Origin: a virus | Direction: 5' to 3' (one strand) | Length of the DNA stretch: 26,779 bases | IMG/VR virus record: IMGVR_UViG_3300001778_000208 | Location: 1 to 26,779 of that record | Part shown: one piece after another, positions 1 through 8,271 of the stretch | Layout of the letters: each line of letters opens with the position of its first letter | How positions within the stretch are numbered: the first letter of the stretch is position 1 | The notes under the pieces: generated by a model | What the model was told of the DNA's origin: nothing | Database searches by the model: none | Seen by the model: the letters and a program-made list of their open reading frames with translations, nothing else | Position numbers and translations under genes: made by a program

Positions 1-5
1 TATAA

Positions 6-1346
6 ATGGCACAGGTAAAAACCACAGCTGGGTTTATATTAGAATCTGCAATAATCAATTCGACCAGACAAGTAGAACCAATTGATATTTTAGGTTTGGT
101 TACTGATATTGAAATTTTTGAACATATGGACTTGCCTTATATTACCGGCCAAGTTGCCATAATTGATACATTTAGAATTTATGATAGACTAGATTTTCAA
201 GGTGCAGAATATTTTACAATAAAAATAAAACAAACCGAAAATTCTCCAATTATAGAGAAAAGGTTTGTCATTGATAAACTTTTATCAAATAAAAAATCCA
301 ATGAACAAACTGATTTAATTATGTTTCATATTGTTGAGGATGTGTTATTTAAATCCAATCTTATTACTGTAAATAAAATGTATAAAGGAACTCCTGTTGA
401 AATAATAAAAAATATATCGAATGATTATTTAGATAAAAGTATTGTTTTTATGAATTCCGATGTATTTCAAAAAAATTTAAAAGTTATTATTCCAAATTTA
501 ACACCACTTGAAACTATTACATGGATAAAAAATAGAGCTACTACTACATATGGGTTTCCTTTATATGTATTTTCAAGTTTTAATTTAAAAAATTTTATAT
601 GTGCAGATTTAAAAACATTAATTGATAGACAACCAATTAATAAAAAAGCTCCTTTGATATATGGTGCAACAAATCATGATATAGAAGCAAACTTGCAATA
701 TAGAATGGTACCAATTAAGGAATATTCAATAGGTAAAACGGATGATTTATTTGGTTTAATTGCTGATGGTCTAGTTGGTGCTGAACACTATTCTATTGAT
801 ACACTTTATGGTGGAAGTAAAAAAAATATATTTAACGTGTCAAGAGATACTTTTGCAAATATATTAGAGGATAATGTATCAAATAAAAGAGTTTCGTTTT
901 CAAATAATTTTAAAATTGATGAAAAACCAATACAAGAATATACAGCAAGAAAAATACACAAGATTACACAATCTGGTGCATATGATGGTGATACCGGTAA
1001 TAGATATTTTTCTTATGATCAGGATCATGCCTTAGGCCATAAAAAGAAAATTGTAGCACAATCATTAAAAAAGTTTTTATTAAAATCTCCAATTACAGTA
1101 AGAATAGATGGCGCTGGTTTTATTCAAGATAATAGTCACTATACAACTGGTAATATTATAAGAATATTATTTACTGCGAATAGACCTACTAGTGATGGTG
1201 AAATAAAACTTGATACAAAAAAGTCTGGAGATTATTTGATATATGGCGCAAAACATTCCTTTGGGCATACAAGATATAATATTCATTTAAATTGTGTAAA
1301 ATTAACTAGTTATACTGATGATAATCCTTTAAAGGTAATAGGATGA
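6..1346 (+). CDS. gp27-like baseplate hub protein
   Basis: Probable ring-forming hub protein that connects the tail tube to the gp5 spike in the virion. The N-terminal part (about residues 1-110) reads like a tail-tube-type beta domain. The C-terminal part (about 340-446) gives a pattern like the end of T4 gp27: a lysine-rich helix, then strands around 'ITVRIDGAGF' and 'YLIYGAKHSF'. Length is 446 residues against 391 for T4 gp27. The neighbour directly downstream is the gp5 OB-fold gene, which starts inside the last codons of this gene (ATGA-type overlap); that fits, because gp27 and gp5 form one complex. The start is firm: an in-frame TAA lies at 3-5, directly before the ATG. The ribosome site would lie in bases before the window. 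The assignment rests on pattern and context, so a related hub family is possible. Confidence 0.65.
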   Translation: MAQVKTTAGFILESAIINSTRQVEPIDILGLVTDIEIFEHMDLPYITGQVAIIDTFRIYDRLDFQGAEYFTIKIKQTENSPIIEKRFVIDKLLSNKKSNEQTDLIMFHIVEDVLFKSNLITVNKMYKGTPVEIIKNISNDYLDKSIVFMNSDVFQKNLKVIIPNLTPLETITWIKNRATTTYGFPLYVFSSFNLKNFICADLKTLIDRQPINKKAPLIYGATNHDIEANLQYRMVPIKEYSIGKTDDLFGLIADGLVGAEHYSIDTLYGGSKKNIFNVSRDTFANILEDNVSNKRVSFSNNFKIDEKPIQEYTARKIHKITQSGAYDGDTGNRYFSYDQDHALGHKKKIVAQSLKKFLLKSPITVRIDGAGFIQDNSHYTTGNIIRILFTANRPTSDGEIKLDTKKSGDYLIYGAKHSFGHTRYNIHLNCVKLTSYTDDNPLKVIG

Positions 1347-2263
1347 AAAAAGAATATTACGGTGATGAAACCAGGTGGTTTATTGGTGTTGTAAAGGATA
1401 TACAAGACCCACTTGAATTAGGTCGTGTACGAGTTAGAATTTTTGGTGTGCATCCGGATAAGACTTCAGATGCTGAAGATGATGATTTACCTTGGGCCCA
1501 GGTTGTAGTGCCAGTTACTGAAGGTGGTAGTTCCGGTATTGGAACCAATATTGGTATTAAATTACAATCACAAGTATATGGCATTTTTTTAGATGGTAAG
1601 GATTCACAATTACCATTAGTATTAGGGTCAATTCCAAAATATGAAAAACCAGCTTTATTTAATTATTTAAATAATTCATCAGCAATACCTGACCAATTAC
1701 AAAATAATAGAGTTTCATCGGTTTCACAAGGCACAATCGCGGCTGAAATTAATGAAAATAATTGGGAAAATCCAGAAGTTGTAGATGAAAAATATTTGGT
1801 AGGTGCAACAAATATTGAAAAGGCTTTTAATTTTTTTCTTACACAAGAGGGTGGTGGTTTTACTCCAGAACAGGCTTGTGGTATTATTGGCAATTTCTTT
1901 GTAGAATCTGCAGCTAATCAAAATGGTGGTGATTTAAATACCATTGCTCAATCGGCACCACCAGAGAGATCATTTGGTATTGCACAATGGAACTCTGCAG
2001 AAAGTGTTGGTAGATACCAAGCCTTATTGGAGTTTGCCTCAACAATAAACATCCATTGGACTAGTTTATATTGTCAATTGTTATTTACCATAAAAGAATT
2101 AAATGATAGTAAAACTTATTATCGTTACAATGAATTAAAAAGAGCTAAGTCAGTGAAAGAAGCTTGTACAATATTTGAGGATAGATTTGAAAATCCAAAA
2201 ATAAAAGGACAATCAGAACGCGTCGCCGCCGGTGAAGAAATTTATAGAAAGTTGATGACATAA
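1343..2263 (+). CDS. gp5: gp5 N-terminal half: hub OB-fold with tail lysozyme domain
   Basis: Baseplate hub/tail lysozyme that locally digests peptidoglycan during DNA injection. Residues about 10-100 are the gp5 OB-fold: the stretch WFIGVVKDIQDPLELGRVRV aligns nearly residue for residue with T4 gp5 (WFVGVVEDRMDPLKLGRVRV), followed by the 'LPW', 'SGIG' and 'VYGIFLDG' blocks. A linker follows. Residues about 153-306 then form a domain of the phage tail lysozyme type: 'ACGIIGNFFVESAAN', with probable catalytic Glu188, then 'SFGIAQWN'. This is not the T4-lysozyme fold found in T4 gp5, so the enzymatic module has been exchanged. The T4 beta-helix is missing here and is encoded two genes downstream. 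The start overlaps the hub gene by 4 bp, and the stop TAA shares a base with the next ATG, so all three genes should be translationally coupled. Confidence 0.85.
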   Translation: MKKEYYGDETRWFIGVVKDIQDPLELGRVRVRIFGVHPDKTSDAEDDDLPWAQVVVPVTEGGSSGIGTNIGIKLQSQVYGIFLDGKDSQLPLVLGSIPKYEKPALFNYLNNSSAIPDQLQNNRVSSVSQGTIAAEINENNWENPEVVDEKYLVGATNIEKAFNFFLTQEGGGFTPEQACGIIGNFFVESAANQNGGDLNTIAQSAPPERSFGIAQWNSAESVGRYQALLEFASTINIHWTSLYCQLLFTIKELNDSKTYYRYNELKRAKSVKEACTIFEDRFENPKIKGQSERVAAGEEIYRKLMT

Positions 2264-3993
2264 TGGCTACCACAAAAAAAGATTGGTCAGTCAAGAGGCC
2301 AGATTTAAAAAATAAACAAAAAGAAGTTAAAGAGCTTTCAGAAGCCGATAAGGCAAGGCAAAGAGCTGCAGCACAACAAGCCATTAAACTTTTCACTGGT
2401 TTACAACCTGGTGCAGATAATTTTGGTAAAATTGTTGCAGGATTCCAATCCATTGCAGAAAGTGTAAAGCCAAGAGGTAATAAAAAAGATCCTACACCAT
2501 CTGTGATGGGTGGTTCTGTTGGTAAAGGAACTAAAAATACTGCCACACCAACAAAGAAAACAGAGATTGATGCTCTTACGGAAAAAGAAACCAAAGCAAA
2601 TAATATTGTGAAAAAGGCATTGGCAGATGGTAGTCCAAATGGCATACGTAATGCCTTAGCAGATGTTACTAATTTATATGAAGATGAAATTAATGAAGGA
2701 TTAGCTGAGGTTAATAAAGCCGCAGAAGATCCAGTTGTAAAAGAACAGTTTGCAAAATTGGGTTTAGACTCTACAGAAATAACTAACGTTACAAAACAAA
2801 TTGATGGTGGTAAATTAGCAAATATTATTCGCGAAGGTCCAACAAATAAAATTGTTGCAGATCAAAAGAAAGTGACAACAAATCAAATGAAGGCTCTTGG
2901 TAATCCATTTGGTTCGTTTTCATCTAAAATAGACTTTTCTGCTCTTGGTATTAAGTCAGGCGATCCTATTTCACCAGATTCAAAAACCATAGCACAAATG
3001 AAAGAAAAAACTGGTCTTGATATTAGCGGTTTGGCAATTCCAAATCCATTTGGTTCCATGGGAATTGATAAAGGTAACTTGATGGGCACTTTGGCATCAT
3101 CAACAAAAGGTTTGCCAGCAATGACTGATATAGGAACCGCGGTTCCAGCAGCAACAGGTGGAGATCAACTTGCCGCCGCGGCGAGTGGAATAAAAATACC
3201 TGATATTATTGATGTACATGGTAGAACAAACCTTTCCGAAACAGTAGATAAAGGAACAATTACTGCAGTTGATGAACCAACAACTCCTGTTGAAGAAGTT
3301 GGTTTTTCGAACACAAGATCACAAAATTCTTTGTTATTTACTATTGTAAATAGTATGAATGAATTTGAAATTGAAATGAGAGCATCAGGTAGAAGACCAA
3401 ATTTTAATTTTATGGTTGGTTGGACATTTAGTGGCTCTAATGTTAGACTTACCGCTAAAGAATATCATGAGATAGTAAAAGAAGAAATAAAAGCAGGTTA
3501 TGAAAAAAAAGGAGTTGATTTTAATAAAATTCCGGAATATCTTCAGGGTGCAATGTGTCATTATTTTATCCGAAAGGATGGTACACTTGAACGAGTAATG
3601 CCACTTGAAACAAGATCAAATGTTAACTGGTTGGCACCAAAAACCAATAACTTAGAAGATGAAATAAAGATAAGAGATTTCCTTGCACCAATAAACGATG
3701 CATTATTATCATCAACCGTTTTATTTTTTGATGCAGGTAGTACTGCAACTGCAGGTAATATTACCAGAAAAACTGTGTCACCAAAATCAATCACTGATGA
3801 ACAATGGGCTACCTTTGATAAGGTATGTGCAACAGTGATTAAAATATCACCGGCTAAAAAGTTTTTATCAATGGATGCAGTATGGGAAAAGGTATTTCCG
3901 CCTCGTATGTCATTTCAACGTGGGCCTGGTTTTGATGTTGACAAATATTGTAATAAATTTAATGGCCGTGCTGGTGGAAGTTTATGGGATTAA
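2263..3993 (+). CDS. Virion protein with decayed amidase/PGRP-like C-terminal domain
   Basis: Sits between the two halves of gp5, so it is probably part of the tail tip. Residues 1-60 are charged and helical; about 60-350 are low-complexity and Ala/Gly/Lys-rich with no family I recognise. Residues about 365-570 match the fold order of N-acetylmuramoyl-L-alanine amidases (T7 lysozyme/PGRP family): 'FMVGWTFSGS' for the first strand, 'CHYFIRKDGTLERVMPLE' for the 'YHF.I..DGT...R' block, and 'RGPGFDVDKY' for the 'CPSFDLKRW' end block. By this alignment the zinc ligands of T7 lysozyme (H17, H122, C130) are replaced by G386, about M537 and G554, and the catalytic Y46 and K128 by C432 and Q552. I infer a non-catalytic, possibly peptidoglycan-binding domain. 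The ATG overlaps the preceding stop (TAATG). Confidence 0.6.
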   Translation: MATTKKDWSVKRPDLKNKQKEVKELSEADKARQRAAAQQAIKLFTGLQPGADNFGKIVAGFQSIAESVKPRGNKKDPTPSVMGGSVGKGTKNTATPTKKTEIDALTEKETKANNIVKKALADGSPNGIRNALADVTNLYEDEINEGLAEVNKAAEDPVVKEQFAKLGLDSTEITNVTKQIDGGKLANIIREGPTNKIVADQKKVTTNQMKALGNPFGSFSSKIDFSALGIKSGDPISPDSKTIAQMKEKTGLDISGLAIPNPFGSMGIDKGNLMGTLASSTKGLPAMTDIGTAVPAATGGDQLAAAASGIKIPDIIDVHGRTNLSETVDKGTITAVDEPTTPVEEVGFSNTRSQNSLLFTIVNSMNEFEIEMRASGRRPNFNFMVGWTFSGSNVRLTAKEYHEIVKEEIKAGYEKKGVDFNKIPEYLQGAMCHYFIRKDGTLERVMPLETRSNVNWLAPKTNNLEDEIKIRDFLAPINDALLSSTVLFFDAGSTATAGNITRKTVSPKSITDEQWATFDKVCATVIKISPAKKFLSMDAVWEKVFPPRMSFQRGPGFDVDKYCNKFNGRAGGSLWD

Positions 3994-3996
3994 AAA

Positions 3997-5988
3997 ATGT
4001 CTAATATAAAAAATCCAAATATTAGTCCTTTAAATACAAAGGGTATTGGTACTATCACAGATGGGTATGAGGATCAAACAGGTTCATATCCTACTAGGAA
4101 ATATGCCGGTAAACAAACTACAAATCTAGAGGCTCGTGGTATTGAAGAAAATACATTACCATATAGTGGTGGTGACCGCGGTATTGATACAGAGTTTGTA
4201 GATTTTCCACCATCCGAATATCCATACAATCAGGTAAGAAAAACCGCTGCTGGTCATGTAACAGAATTTGATGATACACCAGGTCGAGAAAGAATTCTTA
4301 TTAAACATGTCCGTGGTACTGGTGTTGAATTTCAGCCAGATGGTAATATTCTTTTATACAGTGCTAAAAATACTGTTCGCATTTCTGCTGGAGATGAAAA
4401 GGTTATCATCGAGGGCGACGGTGATGTAGTCTATCATGGAAATCTCAAGCTAAGAGTCGATGGTGATTTTGATTTAGAAGTCGGTGGTAACTTTAATGTA
4501 ATTGCTCACGGTGACCATACAGAAGATATCAAGGGTGGTTATAGACAAGACATCAATAAGAACTTTCAGTCATTGATTGGCGGTAACGTAACACAGCACG
4601 TCGCTAAGAATCAGACTGAAATGATTTACGGACAGTTGTATCAATCAGTAAAAGGTAATGTTGATATTCTTACCGAAGGTCATGCAGAGGTTAATGCTAA
4701 AGGTCATATGCTAGTAACCTCGGAAGAGGAAGCAGCTATCTCATCTCCAAGTATTAACATTGGTACTAAGAGTCTTTTGGTTGCCAGTGATACAGGAACA
4801 ATTGGTGGTGAGAACATTGTCTATTATGGACACACTGCTCATATTCCTAGAATCAATTCCACATCTATGCATGCTACCACTTTTCACGGAACATTGGATG
4901 GTAAGGCTACATATGCAGCTGCAGCTGATCAGGCTGGTTCTGCGCCACTTGGTCCTGGTTCAGGTGGTGGTACTCAGACAATTGTAACCGCTACGGAAAA
5001 AACAACTGCACAACCAGATAATGATATTATGACAAGTTATTTGGGAGATGGTGAATTTGCTGTAAGACAAATTACCATTGATCCTGGTAATATTCTTTAT
5101 AATCAAATTAATCGTACAGCAGATTATGGTGGTGTATCAGAAAGAACACTTACAACAACCGAAATAAGATCAAAACTTAGAGACCCAAAAAATCAACAAA
5201 ATGAAAAATTCATTGGTGAAGTCATCGGTGAGGGTTCATTGTCTGCAACATATTCAAATGCGATTCCTGATGATATTGCAAGAATTTTAAATGATGCAGC
5301 AACAGCAAGAAGAGTTAATTCAAAAGCAATTATAGGTAAAAATATAGGTGCTGAGGCAAAAAGATTTAAAGGAACTGTTACAAGTGGGACATATCTTTTT
5401 ACACCAAATCCGTATTATAAACCTGAAAATCAAGGGGAAATTACATCACGCACAGAATTAGCACATGGTATTACCATTGCTAAATTCCTTGGTGGTTATG
5501 GTGATTCAATTACATTTGATCATGTTACTACAAATGATGAAAGAATTACCATCGCCAGAAACCTTATTTTACATGCGCAACTTTTAAAAGAAATAATGCT
5601 TGATACAAATGAATTCGATGAACATCGCTTAGTTGTTGCAGAAGGTCTTTATAAACCTGCTACTACAGAAGTGGTAACTGCAGGTGGATTAAATGATTTA
5701 AAATCAAAAGGTAGATGTGTGGTTTATGAATTAAGAGACAGGAATGGTGATATTGATAATAAGAAAACATTTGATCTTGCTAGTTGGTGGAAAGATGCGT
5801 TACAATATGAAAAATTAATATTAAGTTATGATACTTTTAACCCAGATGGAAGTATGATTGCACAATTGGTTATTGTAATGCCAGAACTTGGTAGTGATTA
5901 TAATGCAAATTATACGAATGAACTTGAAACTCGTTTTAATAATTTTGTACAGAGTACAAATGAACTGTTAGAATGCATCCAAGAATGA
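3997..5988 (+). CDS. gp5: gp5 C-terminal half: beta-helix cell-puncturing spike with extra C-terminal domain
   Basis: The membrane-piercing needle. Residues about 73-110 match the start of T4 gp5C: 'YPYNQVRKTAAGHVTEFDDT' then 'PGRERI', against 'GHIQEFDDTPGQERY' in T4. Residues about 110-255 carry the octad beta-helix repeat with recurring V.GD/V.GN units ('IEGDGDVVYHGN', 'VDGDFDLEVGGN'), which would trimerise into a spike. A Gly/Ser/Thr linker lies around 315-335. The last 330 residues are absent from T4 gp5C. Within them, 'NLILHAQLLKEI' (about 522), 'GLYKP....VVTAGGLNDLKSKGR' (about 550-572) and 'WWKDALQYEKLILSYD' (about 597-612) follow the block order of M15-type D-Ala-D-Ala peptidases, but without the usual His/Asp zinc ligands; this part is tentative. 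GC and codon choice in the helix part differ from the flanks. It starts 3 bases after the previous stop. Confidence 0.85.
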   Translation: MSNIKNPNISPLNTKGIGTITDGYEDQTGSYPTRKYAGKQTTNLEARGIEENTLPYSGGDRGIDTEFVDFPPSEYPYNQVRKTAAGHVTEFDDTPGRERILIKHVRGTGVEFQPDGNILLYSAKNTVRISAGDEKVIIEGDGDVVYHGNLKLRVDGDFDLEVGGNFNVIAHGDHTEDIKGGYRQDINKNFQSLIGGNVTQHVAKNQTEMIYGQLYQSVKGNVDILTEGHAEVNAKGHMLVTSEEEAAISSPSINIGTKSLLVASDTGTIGGENIVYYGHTAHIPRINSTSMHATTFHGTLDGKATYAAAADQAGSAPLGPGSGGGTQTIVTATEKTTAQPDNDIMTSYLGDGEFAVRQITIDPGNILYNQINRTADYGGVSERTLTTTEIRSKLRDPKNQQNEKFIGEVIGEGSLSATYSNAIPDDIARILNDAATARRVNSKAIIGKNIGAEAKRFKGTVTSGTYLFTPNPYYKPENQGEITSRTELAHGITIAKFLGGYGDSITFDHVTTNDERITIARNLILHAQLLKEIMLDTNEFDEHRLVVAEGLYKPATTEVVTAGGLNDLKSKGRCVVYELRDRNGDIDNKKTFDLASWWKDALQYEKLILSYDTFNPDGSMIAQLVIVMPELGSDYNANYTNELETRFNNFVQSTNELLECIQE

Positions 5989-5996
5989 TATAAATA
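5989..5996 (+). promoter_or_regulatory. T4-type late promoter before gp25
   Basis: A perfect TATAAATA box in the 26-base gap between the spike gene and gp25. This is the T4 late consensus, read by RNA polymerase carrying gp55-like sigma. The spacing leaves room for a short leader holding an AAAGGA ribosome site before the ATG at 6015. It should drive the wedge genes gp25 and gp6 and onwards. Confidence 0.75.
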
Positions 5997-6014
5997 GGAA
6001 TAAAGGATTTTATA

Positions 6015-6461
6015 ATGGCGGTTTCTAGGGCTTTTTCAAATGAGGATGGTAATTTATCGAGTAGACCAATTACGGTTTCTCGAGAATTATCATATTCGGA
6101 TATTGATTTAACATTTACAGCAAAGCCCTCTGGAGATTTATATAAAAAGAATGATGCTGCGGATGTAAAACAATCTGTAAAAAATCTTCTTATGACAAAT
6201 TATACAGAAAAACCTTTTAATATGCGCTTTGGTGGAAATTTAAGTGATTTTCTTTTTGAATTAGAAACAGATACCGATATTGATATACTTGCCGATCAGA
6301 TTATTGAAACAGTAGATTTATATGAACCACGTGCACAAGTGCTTCAGGTTTACGGTAATATTAGACCAGATAGTCATGAAGTTAAAATTACTGTGGAATT
6401 TCAAGTAATAAGCACATCTGAATTGGTTGTATTAGATTTAACACTCACAAGGTTAAGATAA
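6015..6461 (+). CDS. gp25: gp25-like baseplate wedge protein
   Basis: Small baseplate wedge subunit of the GPW/gp25 family; in T4 it sits at the wedge core and helps start sheath assembly. At 148 residues it is slightly longer than T4 gp25 (132). Visible family signals are 'DIDLTFTAKPSGDLYKKNDAADVKQSVKNLL', with an early strand and then the first helix, the 'YTEKPFNMRFGGNLSDFLFE' block (family pattern 'GERpf.p.fGs.l..llFe') and a closing strand with alternating hydrophobics ('VKITVEFQVI'). AAAGGA lies just upstream of the ATG, and a late promoter box precedes it. The next gene begins directly after its stop codon. This gp25-gp6 order is the same as in many contractile tails. Confidence 0.9.
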   Translation: MAVSRAFSNEDGNLSSRPITVSRELSYSDIDLTFTAKPSGDLYKKNDAADVKQSVKNLLMTNYTEKPFNMRFGGNLSDFLFELETDTDIDILADQIIETVDLYEPRAQVLQVYGNIRPDSHEVKITVEFQVISTSELVVLDLTLTRLR

Positions 6462-8270
6462 ATGGCAACAAGTACCGTTAAATCCGCAGATTTAGATTTT
6501 ACTAATATTAAAGCAAGATTAAAAGATTATCTTAAAAAACAACCTGAATTTTCAAGTTATGATTTTGAAGCGTCTGGTCTTTCAAATGTTTTAGATGTTT
6601 TAGCATATAATACCCATATTAATGCTCTTACTGCAAACTTTTCCATGAATGAATCATTTCTTACTTCTGCACAACTTAGAAGTTCGGTCGTGTCTCATGC
6701 ACAAATGTTAGGGTATGAAGTTAGATCACGTACTGCATCTAATGCAATTATTAACATTTCTGTAAATCTTGCTGGAGTTGGTAACAGACCAGCTAAATTG
6801 GAGTTGGCTAGAGGTAGACAATTTACTAGTTCAATTGATGGTACAACATATACATTTAGAACACGTGAAACGGTTTATGCAAGTGATGATGGTAGTGGAT
6901 TATATAAATTTAAAACAGCCACAGGTTCTGAAAATATTTTGATCTATGAAGGAGTTGAAAAAACAAAAACATTTCAAGTGGGTGAAAAAACTGAAAGACA
7001 AATTTATGTTATTCCAGATAAAACAATAGATACATCAACTGCAAATGTTTTAGTATATGAAACAGTAGGCTCTAGCAATTTTGTAACTTATACACCACTA
7101 TCACTTGCAATACAAATAGATGCAAATTCCACACATTTTTCTATTCATGAATCACCAAACGGTTATTATGAATTAAATTTTGGCGATGGTATTTCATTTG
7201 GTAAATCACCAGAACCAGGCGAAAAAATTGTAGTTACATATCTTTCGTGTAAAGGTTCATTAGCAAATAATGGCACTCTTTTTACGCCTACCTCTGATAT
7301 AAGTGTAAACGGTATTGGTTATCCACTTAGTGTTACAACAAATACAGAATCAAGTGGTGGCGCATCAAAACAATCAATTGAATCTATTAGACAATTGGCA
7401 CCTATTGCTTTTGCTTCTCAAAAAAGACTAGTAACATCATTGGACTATAAAGCCGCAATTGAGTCTAACTTTTCACAGGTATCATCAGCGTCAGTTTGGA
7501 GTGGTGATGAAAATGTTCCTATTAATTATGGTAAGGTTTTCATATCACTTAATTTTACATCTGGAACATCATCAAGTGTACAGCAAGCAGTAAAGGACGC
7601 GATTGTAACAAATTACACAAATAACCTTTCAGTGATGTCAATAACAACAGAATTTGTTGATCCTCAATATGTATATTTAGAAGTAAATTCCAACTTCCAG
7701 TTTGATCCTGGATTAACCGGCTTTACATTAGGCGGAATGGAAACACGTGTCTTTAATTATATTAAATCATATTTTACTGATTATTTGAGAGATTTTGGAT
7801 CTATATTTAGAAAATCAAATTTGGCAACCGAAATTGATGCACTGGATAAATCTATTTTATCAAATTCAATTGATCTAAAAGTGCAGATGAGATTATATTT
7901 CCCATCAGAAATTGCAACACCAGATGATGTATTTTTTAGAGTTCAAACGGATACATTTGAATATGAAGGAATTCCTGCTCAAATTAAAAATAAATTAAGT
8001 TCTACTACATTACAAATTTATGATTTGGACGGAGTTGTATTATTGGATAATATTGGTAGTTATAATCCAGCTGCTGGTTCAGTATCATTTATAGGTTTTA
8101 GTCCATCACAAATTATTAGTGGTAATGATTTTCTAAAAGTTAGTGTATTACCTCAAAATGATGGTTACGTTGAACCATTAAGAAATTATATCCTTGTTTT
8201 GGATGCTGGTAAATCATCTGCAACTGCAAGACTTGACAGACAAACACCTTCATTAAGAGTTTCAGTATAA
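6462..8270 (+). CDS. gp6: gp6-like baseplate wedge protein (baseplate J family)
   Basis: Wedge protein that forms the inner dimer ring of the baseplate and holds neighbouring wedges together. At 602 residues it is close to T4 gp6 (660). The N-terminal part has the usual gp6/gpJ signals: 'LDVLAYNTHINALTANFSMN' with 'ESFLTSAQLRSSVVSHAQML' and 'GYEVRSRTAS' (about residues 42-92). The middle holds the 'GYYELNFGDGISFGKSPEPG' block (about 232-252), and 'RLVTSLDYKAAIESNF' (about 324) marks the core gpJ domain. It starts immediately after the gp25 stop, and its context next to gp25 confirms the assignment. No obvious truncation. Confidence 0.9.
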   Translation: MATSTVKSADLDFTNIKARLKDYLKKQPEFSSYDFEASGLSNVLDVLAYNTHINALTANFSMNESFLTSAQLRSSVVSHAQMLGYEVRSRTASNAIINISVNLAGVGNRPAKLELARGRQFTSSIDGTTYTFRTRETVYASDDGSGLYKFKTATGSENILIYEGVEKTKTFQVGEKTERQIYVIPDKTIDTSTANVLVYETVGSSNFVTYTPLSLAIQIDANSTHFSIHESPNGYYELNFGDGISFGKSPEPGEKIVVTYLSCKGSLANNGTLFTPTSDISVNGIGYPLSVTTNTESSGGASKQSIESIRQLAPIAFASQKRLVTSLDYKAAIESNFSQVSSASVWSGDENVPINYGKVFISLNFTSGTSSSVQQAVKDAIVTNYTNNLSVMSITTEFVDPQYVYLEVNSNFQFDPGLTGFTLGGMETRVFNYIKSYFTDYLRDFGSIFRKSNLATEIDALDKSILSNSIDLKVQMRLYFPSEIATPDDVFFRVQTDTFEYEGIPAQIKNKLSSTTLQIYDLDGVVLLDNIGSYNPAAGSVSFIGFSPSQIISGNDFLKVSVLPQNDGYVEPLRNYILVLDAGKSSATARLDRQTPSLRVSV

Positions 8271-8271
8271 A

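Noticed and set aside
1-8. TATAAATG resembling a late promoter box
   Set aside because: It overlaps the start codon of the first gene, so a transcript starting downstream of it would lack that ATG. It also has a mismatch at the last position.
2145-2645. Antisense open frame of 166 codons opposite gp5 and the PGRP-like gene
   Set aside because: It spans the junction of two well-supported genes, reads as Leu/Phe/Ser-rich low complexity and matches no family.
4760-4987. Leu/Val-rich frame inside the spike gene
   Set aside because: A shifted reading of the Gly/Thr/Ala-rich spike linker; the spike frame has clear homology across it.
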